From: NP936 sp002726085
GTDB lineage: Bacteria; Acidobacteriota; Vicinamibacteria; Vicinamibacterales; UBA8438
Direction: 5' to 3'
DNA: 6,302 nucleotides
NCBI GenBank assembly: GCA_036012905.1
Contig: DASCQF010000047.1
Location: forward strand, 1-6,302
Shown here one piece after another: positions 1 to 5,810 of this stretch; position 1 is the stretch's first letter; each line of letters opens with the position of its first letter. The notes beneath the pieces are model-generated. The model ran no database searches, was not told where the DNA came from, and saw nothing but the letters and a program-made list of their open reading frames with translations. The translations under genes and the position numbers were made by a program.

Positions 1-240
1 GGAACGGTCAGGTCTGGTCATGTCTACAGCTCTCCGCAAACTACGTACCAGGTGTGCCAGCAGAGGCGGCACCGGTTAGTCGATCGGGCTGGGGAGCGAC
101 CGGAACGTGGTCAGGGCTGCCGAACTGGCCACTGTTCAGATGCTCAGATGCCCAGATACAACCATTAATTCTGCCGCATCGGTCAAGCCGGTTAGCCGCA
201 AGGCTTTGGGAAGGAGCTAACGGAATGTCGGAGCGGGCCG
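1..240. other. Upstream region without a supported gene
   Basis: I find no recognisable gene here. Two forward frames are open from the left edge (one to a TAA near 168, one to the TGA at 321-323), but their translations show no domain, so they may be chance open frames in GC-rich DNA or the tail of an unseen gene. Small structure visible: the short repeat CAGATGC/CAGATGCC around 138-156, and an inverted repeat GTTAGC (191-196) / GCTAAC (216-221) whose right arm overlaps the AAGGAG preceding the small ORF at 225. Confidence 0.4.
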
Positions 241-323
241 GGGACATGCCAGCCGGGCCTGACTATAATCAACAATCAGCCGACACGACGAGAACGACGA
301 GTGTCGCGGCCGGCGACGCTTGA
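225..323 (+). CDS. Possible small ORF (32 aa) ahead of the NHL lipoprotein gene
   Basis: An ATG at 225 is preceded by AAGGAG (211-216) with an 8-nt spacer, the best Shine-Dalgarno in the window. The 32-codon frame ends with TGA at 321-323, 33 nt before the preferred start of the NHL gene. The peptide begins MSERAGDMPAGPDYNQQ and is hydrophilic, Thr/Ala/Asp-rich at its C-terminus, with no signal peptide, membrane segment or known motif. It could be a leader peptide, a small coupled protein, or chance. Against it: the likely promoter of the downstream gene lies inside it, so its own transcript would have to start further upstream. I do not recognise it and assign no function. Confidence 0.25.
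   Translation: MSERAGDMPAGPDYNQQSADTTRTTSVAAGDA
241..269 (+). promoter_or_regulatory. Sigma70-like promoter for the NHL lipoprotein gene
   Basis: A perfect -10 hexamer TATAAT lies at 264-269, and GGGACA (4 of 6 matches to TTGACA) at 241-246, with an ideal 17-bp spacer. A/T-rich sequence is otherwise rare here, so the match stands out. Transcription would start near 276, giving a leader of about 80 nt before ATG 357. That leader contains an imperfect hairpin CGACAC (281-286) / GTGTCG (301-306). Confidence 0.55.
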
Positions 324-356
324 CACGGCTGAACGAACTTGAACCCGGGGGGGACT

Positions 357-1481
357 ATGACCTGGACATCAATGAGGGACAGGCTGGGCAGGTCGGCCGT
401 GGTGGCGCTGCTGGTAATGGCGGTGACCTGCGGCGGATCTGACGTCGCACCGGTGGCCGATGAGGCGCCGGTCGAACCGGCCGCTGTCCTCGACGGGAGT
501 GTGCCGATCAACGACCTGCCCAATCCCTACAGCAGCATCGACGGATGGGGGGAGCTCCCCGACGGGCGGGAATGGGGCTCGACGGCCGGTGTCGACATCG
601 ATCCGGACGGGAGCCTGTGGGCCATCGACCGGTGTGGCGGTAACTCCTGCGCCGGTTCCGATCTCGACCCGATACTGAAGTTCGACGCCGAAGGCAACGT
701 GACGGCCGCCATCGGCGGCGGGCTATTTCTCTTTCCGCACGGTTTGCACGTGGACCGCGACGGCAATGTCTGGGTGACCGACGGGCAGGGTCCGAACCCG
801 GAGAATCCTGCCACGGCGGGCAAGGGTCACGTCGTGGTGAAGCTCAGCCCGGAGGGAGAGGTGCTGCTGACGCTCGGCGAGCTGGGTGTGGCCGGCGATG
901 GCACCGACGCGCTGCTAACGCTCCCGTGCGACGTGGTCACCGCCGAGAACGGCGATATCTTCGTGGGCGACGGACACAGTGGGCAGAACACGAACGCGAC
1001 ACCGGAGACGGTCTCCCGCATCGTCAAGTTCGACAGCGAAGGGAATTTCCTGGCATCTATCGGACACTGGGGGGCAGGTCCAGGCGAGTTCAAGACCCCG
1101 CATGCCCTGGATATCGATTCCCGCGGGCGTCTCGTGGTCGGCGACCGGGGCAACAACCGGCTACAGGTGCTTGACATGGAGGGGAACTTCATCGAGCAGT
1201 TCAAGCAATACAGCCGGCCGAGCGGTATCTACATCACCGACGACGACACCATCTTCGTCGCCGACTCGGAGTCGGCGTTCGACGAGGTCCGGAACCCCGG
1301 CTGGACTCCGGCGATTCGTGTCGGCAACTTGGGCGATGGGTCGGTCGACTACCTCATCGACGGGACGGTCGAGGCGTATCCGGACGGCTCGAACCCGGAA
1401 GGTGTGGCGGTGGATCGAGAGGGAAACGTCTATGGCGCGGTGGTGTCTGGTGACGGCGCGCTCGTCAGGTCCTCGATGTAG
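357..1481 (+). CDS. NHL-repeat beta-propeller lipoprotein, PAL-like
   Basis: This is a predicted exported six-bladed beta-propeller of the NHL/peptidyl-alpha-hydroxyglycine alpha-amidating lyase (PAL)-like superfamily. With ATG 357 the product is 374 aa. GGGGGG just upstream serves as a Shine-Dalgarno; TTG 339 and ATG 372 are alternatives. Residues 7-24 form a basic-then-hydrophobic signal ending AVTC, so Cys25 is probably lipidated, although Val and Thr at -2/-1 are not a classical lipobox. Blade motifs recur: GVDIDPDGSLWAID (about 78-91), HGLHVDRDGNVWVTD (128-142), FKTPHALDIDSRGRLVVGDRGNNRLQVLD (245-273) and NPEGVAVDREGNVYGA (346-361). His128, His249 and Arg268 sit in contexts like the PAL zinc and arginine positions. 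The PAL Tyr (DGY) is DGH here and the MPHD-like third histidine motif is NPEG, so true lyase activity is doubtful. Substrate unknown. The gene is monocistronic and converges on the next gene. Confidence 0.85.
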   Translation: MTWTSMRDRLGRSAVVALLVMAVTCGGSDVAPVADEAPVEPAAVLDGSVPINDLPNPYSSIDGWGELPDGREWGSTAGVDIDPDGSLWAIDRCGGNSCAGSDLDPILKFDAEGNVTAAIGGGLFLFPHGLHVDRDGNVWVTDGQGPNPENPATAGKGHVVVKLSPEGEVLLTLGELGVAGDGTDALLTLPCDVVTAENGDIFVGDGHSGQNTNATPETVSRIVKFDSEGNFLASIGHWGAGPGEFKTPHALDIDSRGRLVVGDRGNNRLQVLDMEGNFIEQFKQYSRPSGIYITDDDTIFVADSESAFDEVRNPGWTPAIRVGNLGDGSVDYLIDGTVEAYPDGSNPEGVAVDREGNVYGAVVSGDGALVRSSM

Positions 1482-1556
1482 CCGACCGCACCGCGACATT
1501 CGATGGGGCGGACCCGGTCGGTCCTCGGCTGGGCCCGCTCGTCTGGTGTCCTGTGA

Positions 1557-2720
1557 TCAGCTTCGGGGAACCGGATCCAGACGCACCACCGCGCTGGGCG
1601 CGCCACCCCGATCCTCGATCGCGACATAGACGTAGCCGTCCGGTCCCTGCCGGACGTCGCGCACGCGGCCGATGCCGTAGGTCAAGGTTTCTTCCTGCTC
1701 GATGCTCTGGGGTCTGTCCACGCTTGGCGTGAGTCGGGCAATCTGCTGGCCAGCCAGCCCACCTACGAAAAAGCTGCCCTGCCAGTTGGGGAAGCGGGTG
1801 CCTGTGTAGATCATTAAGCCGGACGTCGCGATGGAAGGCACCCAGAAATGTGTCGGCGGCTCGATGTCTTCGCGATGCGTGCCGGCGTGAATGGCCGACC
1901 CACTTCGATAGTTGACGCCGTAGCCGATGACAGGCCAGCCGTAGTTCAGGCCGGGCTGCACGAGATTGAGCTCGTCACCGCCCTGCGGCCCGTGCTCATT
2001 GATCCAGACATCTCCGGTCGTTGGATTGATGGCGAGCCCCTGCGGATTCCGGTGTCCGTAGCTCCAGATCTCAGGCAGCGCGCCGTCCTGATCCACGAAG
2101 GGATTGTCGACTGGTACGCGGCCATCGTCGTGCAGCCGAATCGTGACGCCATGATGGTTGGACAGGTCTTGTGCGGGGTGGGCTTCGAGGTCTCCCGTCG
2201 ATGGCACCATCCGCTCGCCAACGGTGACAAACAGGAACCCGTCGGGATGCCACGCGAGCCGGCCACCATAGTGACCGCCGCCCTGTGTGACCGCCTCGAA
2301 GATGTCCTCGATACCGGTAAGCCGATCGTTCTCGAACCGGCCGCGAATGACCGCGGTCGTCGACCCCTCGCCCTTCGGGCGCGCATAGCTCAGATAGAGC
2401 AATCGATTCGATGCGAAATCGGGGTGCGGGAGCACGTCGAAGAGACCACCTTGGCCCTGCGCGAACACCTCCGGCACACCAGGCACCGGCTCGGGCAGGA
2501 GCGTGCCGTTTCGCACGATCCGCAGACGGCCGGGGCGCTCGGTAATCAGCATGTCGCCCCCAGGGAGCCAGGCCATCGACCAGGGGTTGATGACTCCGTC
2601 GGCGACGGTCACCACACGGAAGTCGTGTTGGGCCGACCGGGTAGGTTGCTGGGCGGTGGCCGGGTGTCCGGCTATCAGGACGAGGCCGAGGGCCGTGAGT
2701 GCCGACGCGGTGCGAATCAT
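1557..2720 (-). CDS. PQQ-dependent sugar (aldose) dehydrogenase, secreted
   Basis: This 387-aa protein belongs to the glucose/sorbosone dehydrogenase family (soluble aldose sugar dehydrogenase, YliI/Asd type). Members oxidise the C1 hydroxyl of aldoses in the periplasm using PQQ and calcium in a six-bladed propeller. Start ATG 2720 is chosen because AAGAGGAA lies 8-9 nt upstream and a signal peptide follows directly (hydrophobic core 7-17, cleavage after ATA at 23); an in-frame extension to 2903 has no such support. Family motifs: INPWSMAWLPGGDMLITERPGRL (44-66), QGQGGLFDVLPHP (88-100), GGGHYGGRLAWHPDGFLFVTVGER (147-170, with the likely catalytic His150), GHRNPQGLA (222-230), EHGPQGGDELNL (242-253), NYGWP (259-263) and the C-terminal GRVRDVRQGPDGYVYVAIED (351-370). 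Length and motifs look intact. It lies 149 bp downstream of the ligase gene on the same strand, so co-transcription is possible but unproven. No PQQ synthesis genes are visible. Confidence 0.93.
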   Translation of the reverse strand: MIRTASALTALGLVLIAGHPATAQQPTRSAQHDFRVVTVADGVINPWSMAWLPGGDMLITERPGRLRIVRNGTLLPEPVPGVPEVFAQGQGGLFDVLPHPDFASNRLLYLSYARPKGEGSTTAVIRGRFENDRLTGIEDIFEAVTQGGGHYGGRLAWHPDGFLFVTVGERMVPSTGDLEAHPAQDLSNHHGVTIRLHDDGRVPVDNPFVDQDGALPEIWSYGHRNPQGLAINPTTGDVWINEHGPQGGDELNLVQPGLNYGWPVIGYGVNYRSGSAIHAGTHREDIEPPTHFWVPSIATSGLMIYTGTRFPNWQGSFFVGGLAGQQIARLTPSVDRPQSIEQEETLTYGIGRVRDVRQGPDGYVYVAIEDRGGAPSAVVRLDPVPRS

Positions 2721-2869
2721 TCCCTGTTCCTCTTGTAAGCGCGACCACAAGACCGCCCACGCCGACGCGTCGTGCGCCGCTTCAAACCCGCGTGAGGCCG
2801 GCAATATCAAGGATTCCAGTATCGCATGATTCTCACGGGGTGGCGGGCACGAGTGAGGTCGGCGGCAGA
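2721..2869 (-). other. Gap between ligase and dehydrogenase genes
   Basis: This 149-bp stretch separates two minus-strand genes. It holds the dehydrogenase ribosome binding site (AAGAGGAA, about 2728-2736 on the plus-strand complement). On the minus strand, TTGATA and GATACT occur near 2810-2832 but not with proper -35/-10 spacing, so I do not call a promoter. No terminator hairpin with a T-run is visible after the ligase stop, which leaves read-through possible. Confidence 0.35.
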
Positions 2870-4264
2870 TCAGTCGATGCCGAGTCGACGAGGCAGATCG
2901 CACCGGAGAGCCTCATCGGCCTCTCTCTGGGTATCGGCCAATACGAGAACCCCGCACTTGCCGAACCGCTCGAGCGGACCGACGTTGTAGAGCAGATATC
3001 GGCCGCTGCCGGTCCGGCGGTCGTAGAGCTGGTCGCCGAGCTCGGCGACCAGTTTCTCGAAGGACACCCCAACGAGTTGCGGATAGACGATGTCCTGGGC
3101 CCGATACGGTGGCCGGGGACCTGGCACGACCCGGTCCACGAGGTGCATCGGGGCGCTGGTGCCTCCCCAACGCCCGTTGCACTCGGTGAACCGCACGATG
3201 AAAGATTCCTTAGGATCGCCGAGCACCAGGTGGTCGAATGAGCAGCGGCCCACATAGCCCAACTGTTGCAGAGCAGTCGCCACGCGGGTGGCGGCGTCGG
3301 CAAGGACACGGTTGACTGGTGCCGGCAATGTCGACGGCCGACTCCCCACGAACACCTGCTCGGCGCCGCGCAGCACCTGCTCGTAGATGCCATCGAGACG
3401 AGGTGGCGCATCCGGTTCGATCCAGAGTTGTGTCGAGGGTGAACAGACCGCCGTCTCCCAGGCCACCACCACGACCTCTTCGCCCTCGGGCCACTGCGTG
3501 CGTTGGAGAAAGCTCGCGATGTCAGCCACCAGCGTCTCGGCGGTGGCCGCCCGGACGGTCGAGGAGGGAAAGACCTTGTTCCCCATGGCCGAGGCGCAGC
3601 GAGTGCGCTTGAGTCCGACCGCGTGATGTCGTCGGCACAGTTCTTTGAGGTGACGCGCCATGTCGTCGGGGCTCCGGCACGTCACCCCTTCCGGCATCCA
3701 CCCGGGGCCCAAGGTCAGCTCCACCAGCTCGGCAAAGAGCGCCTTGTCGTTGGCGACCCAGGTGACGGGAGGCGGCGGCGCGAGGACCGACACGGGGACG
3801 TCCGCCGTGGTGGCGATGGCGGCGGCAAGCTCCCAGGCATCGTCGATCCCCATGTAGGGGTGAACCTGGAAACCGCCTGCGCCACGGGCGGTGTCGACCA
3901 GTTGGGCCAGAATGTCTGGATGACGACAGCCGGCGGCCACAGCAAGGGGGTTGGTCGGAGGCGCGGACCGAATGTGGGTCGGTGCGCCGAGGCCCAGGTG
4001 CTCGCGGCAGTAGCGCTCATAGCCCCGCGTGGGCTCGGTCACGGTGGCGAACAGGTCGTCGTTGCCGCACCGCAGCCGCGCACGATGCTGGTACTCCTCG
4101 ACACCAGAGACGTCGACAAGAAACGGGATGCCGGAGACGTCGTCGAGATGGAGCGTCGGAACCTCGTGCGGGCCGTGCCAGCGGTGTGGCGCGAACGGCA
4201 GCAGGCGGGCGTCGAGATCGAGCCGCGCGGCGAAGCCGCGTAGCGCTGGTGAGGTGACCTGCAT
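2870..4264 (-). CDS. ATP-grasp ligase, PGM1-like (peptide/amide ligase candidate)
   Basis: The preferred product is 464 aa with an ATP-grasp fold. ATP-grasp ligases activate a carboxylate as acyl-phosphate and join it to an amine or thiol. Visible marks: a pre-ATP-grasp N-terminal half (1-160); VSVLAPPPPVTWVANDKALF (158-177), the usual entry to the ATP site with Lys174; VGLKRTRCASAMGNKVF (216-232), with Lys219 and a small-residue loop over the phosphates; FTECNGRWGGTSAP (359-372), where Glu361 and Asn363 would bind magnesium; and a C-terminal domain with RYLLYNVGPLERFGKCGVLVLADTQREADE (422-451). The arrangement recalls pheganomycin-type peptide ligases, but this comparison is from memory of motifs. 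The frame is open to ATG 4354 (494 aa). I prefer ATG 4264 because the extra 30 codons have lower GC3, lack any domain, and would leave only 10 bp to the divergent gene; neither start has a Shine-Dalgarno. Substrates unknown; no peptide precursor or carrier protein is nearby. Confidence 0.8.
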   Translation of the reverse strand: MQVTSPALRGFAARLDLDARLLPFAPHRWHGPHEVPTLHLDDVSGIPFLVDVSGVEEYQHRARLRCGNDDLFATVTEPTRGYERYCREHLGLGAPTHIRSAPPTNPLAVAAGCRHPDILAQLVDTARGAGGFQVHPYMGIDDAWELAAAIATTADVPVSVLAPPPPVTWVANDKALFAELVELTLGPGWMPEGVTCRSPDDMARHLKELCRRHHAVGLKRTRCASAMGNKVFPSSTVRAATAETLVADIASFLQRTQWPEGEEVVVVAWETAVCSPSTQLWIEPDAPPRLDGIYEQVLRGAEQVFVGSRPSTLPAPVNRVLADAATRVATALQQLGYVGRCSFDHLVLGDPKESFIVRFTECNGRWGGTSAPMHLVDRVVPGPRPPYRAQDIVYPQLVGVSFEKLVAELGDQLYDRRTGSGRYLLYNVGPLERFGKCGVLVLADTQREADEALRCDLPRRLGID

Positions 4265-4364
4265 GTGCGGGATGCAGCAGGGAACGGTCGAACCGCCCTG
4301 CCACGCTTTCACCGTAACACGGAACGGGCTCGCAGCCTCGGTCCGTTGAGGCATAATCGGGCGG
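4265..4364. promoter_or_regulatory. Divergent intergenic region with possible -10 for the YdcF-like gene
   Basis: If the ligase starts at 4264, this 100-bp divergent region should carry promoters for both neighbours. On the plus strand CATAAT (4352-4357) is a 5/6 match to TATAAT and ends only 7 nt before ATG 4365, which would fit a leaderless transcript, since the gene lacks a clear Shine-Dalgarno. No good -35 is found at 16-18 bp upstream (CTCGCA at 4329-4334), so the call is weak. No convincing minus-strand promoter was found. Confidence 0.3.
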
Positions 4365-5063
4365 ATGAGTGCACGTGCGGTTGAACGCGTGGGGCTGATA
4401 CGACGCGCCCGCGGCTGTCTGGTCGTGGTGGCGGCGGCGTTGGCCGTCGTGGTCGTGGTCGGCTTCGTGGCGTACCAGCTACGGGCACCGCTTCTGACTC
4501 GGGTTGGCGGGCTGCTCTATCACGAAGACGTCCTCGAGCCGGCAGACGCGATCGTCGTGCTTGGCGGGGGACAGCTCGAACGCGTCATCGAGGCGGCGGA
4601 CCTGTTCGCAGCCGGATACGCGCCGGTCGTGCTGCTGACCCGCATGCCGGATCGACCAGACCTCGCGGAGCTCGAGGCACGTGGGGTCGAAGTCAGCACG
4701 GATCTGGAGGTGCAGCTCGAGTATCTGAGAGCCCTCGGGGTGCCCCGGGAGGCGACGACGGTGCTCCAGCGCGTGGTCGAATCGACACAGGCGGAGGCGG
4801 AGTTGATCGCCGAGTGGGTCGAGTCGCGTGAGGTCGGCCGCATCATCGTCGTGACGGCCCCGTTTCACACCTCTCGCGCACATCTCGTTTTCGAGCGCGC
4901 GCTGCGCGATCGCGACACGGAAATTCTGGTCAAACCCAGCAGCACGTCTGGCTTCGATCCGGCGAGCTGGTGGCGCGGTCGGTCGAGTTTCCGCACCGGG
5001 CTGTCCGAGCTCCAGAAACACATGTACTACCGTCTCATGTATCTGTTGCGTCAAGTTCCGTGA
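4365..5063 (+). CDS. YdcF/SanA/ElyC-family (DUF218) membrane-anchored protein
   Basis: This 232-aa protein has a short basic N-terminus, one membrane segment (about 18-38, CLVVVAAALAVVVVVGFVAY) and a DUF218 domain predicted to face the periplasm. Family motifs are present: ADAIVVLGGG (60-69), the helix following it with ERVIEAADLFAAGYAPVVLLT (72-92), VVESTQAEAELI (137-148) and RIIVVTAPFHTSRAHLVFERAL (159-180). The C-terminal WWRGRSSFRTGLSELQKHMYYRL (202-224) is also usual for the family. SanA and ElyC homologues in E. coli affect envelope barrier and peptidoglycan or lipid-carrier steps, but the biochemical activity is not settled, so only an envelope-related role is inferred. The last 29 bp, including the stop, overlap the end of the convergent bactofilin gene. 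Confidence 0.9.
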   Translation: MSARAVERVGLIRRARGCLVVVAAALAVVVVVGFVAYQLRAPLLTRVGGLLYHEDVLEPADAIVVLGGGQLERVIEAADLFAAGYAPVVLLTRMPDRPDLAELEARGVEVSTDLEVQLEYLRALGVPREATTVLQRVVESTQAEAELIAEWVESREVGRIIVVTAPFHTSRAHLVFERALRDRDTEILVKPSSTSGFDPASWWRGRSSFRTGLSELQKHMYYRLMYLLRQVP

Positions 5064-5526
5064 GCCGTGGCGCCAGGTCCTGGACCGAGCGCTGGAGCCG
5101 ATGACGCGCAACGGCAACGACCGCCTCCGCCTTGGTCGGGTCGACGGAGCCATGAAACTGCGCCCCTTCCTCCATACTGATTAGCGGTGAAGCGAGCCGT
5201 CCGGTCACAACGGCGGTCGAGCGGAGCTCGATCAGCGCAGACGCCGTCAGATTGCCGTCCACGCGGCCAAGCACCGTAATGGCCCGCGCGCACACGTCAC
5301 CGCGCATGTGCGCGGCCCCGCTAATGGCGAGCCCATGGTCCGGTATCACCACTTCTCCCTCGAAGGAGCCTTCGATGATGACGTGCTCGGCTGCGGTGAG
5401 CTGTCCCTTCACCGTGACGCCGCCGCCAATTGCCGTGACATTGGCGGGCCGAAGCAGGGGCCGGGCTGAAGTCTGCGGAGCAGGCGCGGCGGCGGTCAGG
5501 AGAGGGTACGGATCGGTTGTGGGCAT
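5035..5526 (-). CDS. Bactofilin (polymer-forming cytoskeletal protein)
   Basis: The 163-aa product has the bactofilin layout: a short Pro/Ala-rich disordered N-terminus (1-29), a right-handed beta-helix core (about 30-130) and a short charged tail. Core repeats are clear: VTAIGGGVTVKGQLTAAEHVIIEGSFEGEVV (30-60), LAISGAAHMRGDV (67-78), ITVLGRVDGNLTASALIELRSTAVVTGRLASPLISMEEGAQFHGSV (83-128). Bactofilins self-assemble without nucleotide into filaments that scaffold envelope enzymes and help set cell shape. Start ATG 5526 is the only good candidate; its Shine-Dalgarno is weak (CCAGG). The common partner, a LytM/M23 peptidase, is not next to it. On its upstream side is a truncated zinc-ribbon frame on the same strand (103 bp away), then an IS6 end, so its native upstream context has probably been altered. 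Confidence 0.93.
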   Translation of the reverse strand: MPTTDPYPLLTAAAPAPQTSARPLLRPANVTAIGGGVTVKGQLTAAEHVIIEGSFEGEVVIPDHGLAISGAAHMRGDVCARAITVLGRVDGNLTASALIELRSTAVVTGRLASPLISMEEGAQFHGSVDPTKAEAVVAVARHRLQRSVQDLAPRLTELDATDT

Positions 5527-5629
5527 GGCCTGGCCGCGGCGTCACACGACGCGCCAGTCGTCGTGGGCCGGACGCCATGCTGTCACAGGGATTCCACCGG
5601 CACAAGCCACGGAGAGACCAACGTCACTC
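5527..5629. other. Short leader region upstream of bactofilin
   Basis: These 103 bp separate the bactofilin start from the stop of the zinc-ribbon remnant. I see no convincing -10 hexamer on the minus strand and no hairpin with a T-run. Bactofilin may therefore have been transcribed together with the now broken upstream gene. Confidence 0.3.
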
Positions 5630-5747
5630 TTACGCGCGACTCTTCAGTGCATGCGACCCCTGCCGGGACCACGCCCAATACCGGCGGCTACAGCTTGAGC
5701 ACCGAAACGGTCGAATCCGGATCATCCTTGCGAGGGGCTGTTCATAC
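5630..5747 (-). pseudogene. Remnant of a small zinc-ribbon protein gene, 5' end lost to IS
   Basis: On the minus strand the frame from the proposed IS boundary to TAA at 5632-5630 reads YEQPLARMIRIRPFRCSSCS followed by RRYWAWSRQGSHALKSRA. The RIRPFRC-x2-C-x2-RYW block resembles the second cysteine pair of small bacterial proteins that carry an N-terminal CPxC pair, a basic linker and then a RPFRC..C..RF segment. Only the second CxxC (CSSC) is present, so a complete zinc site is missing. The frame enters the IS end directly, which suggests the insertion removed or displaced the N-terminal half. An internal ATG at 5725 could start a 31-aa peptide, with AAGG directly before it. The family comparison is from motif memory, and the fragment is short. 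Confidence 0.45.
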
Positions 5748-5765
5748 GGTTCTGTCAACTTGGCG
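5748..5765. repeat. Candidate IS6 terminal inverted repeat
   Basis: The sequence starts GGTTCTGTCAAC and agrees with the conserved GG-x2-CTGT core of IS6-family ends. Read outward on the minus strand it contains a perfect TTGACA (5758-5753). The partner repeat is not in the window, so this stays a candidate. Confidence 0.45.
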
Positions 5766-5810
5766 GAAAGGAGCTGGGTTCTCGCGGGGGGCGGACCTGG
5801 GCTAGTCGGG

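Noticed and set aside
1..9. GGAACGGTC at the left edge, repeated at 4281-4289
   Set aside because: A 9-base match with no extension in either direction is expected by chance in a GC-rich window of this length.
1510..1524. Hairpin GGACC-cggtc-GGTCC between the two convergent genes as a terminator
   Set aside because: The stem is only 5 bp and no T-run follows on either strand, so it is not a supportable intrinsic terminator.
979..1629. Plus-strand open frame (216 codons) overlapping the NHL gene in another frame
   Set aside because: The translation is Ser/Arg/Thr-rich low complexity, typical of a frame-shifted read of a GC-rich gene; the NHL frame has repeated blade motifs.
1848..2738. Long plus-strand open frame (296 codons) opposite the sugar dehydrogenase
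   Set aside because: It lies antisense to a strongly supported family member, shows no domain of its own, and is the expected by-product of GC-rich codon use.
2721..2903. In-frame N-terminal extension of the sugar dehydrogenase to 2903
   Set aside because: It would place 61 unrelated residues before a good signal peptide, overlap the ligase gene, and ignore the ribosome binding site in front of ATG 2720.
3503..4243. Plus-strand open frame (246 codons) opposite the ATP-grasp gene
   Set aside because: The translation is Gly/Arg-rich with no motif, and the opposite strand carries clear ATP-grasp motifs.
5709..5718. GGTCGAATCC, resembling a tRNA T-arm
   Set aside because: No acceptor stem, D-arm or anticodon arm can be placed around it, and the same bases encode the RIRPF motif on the other strand.
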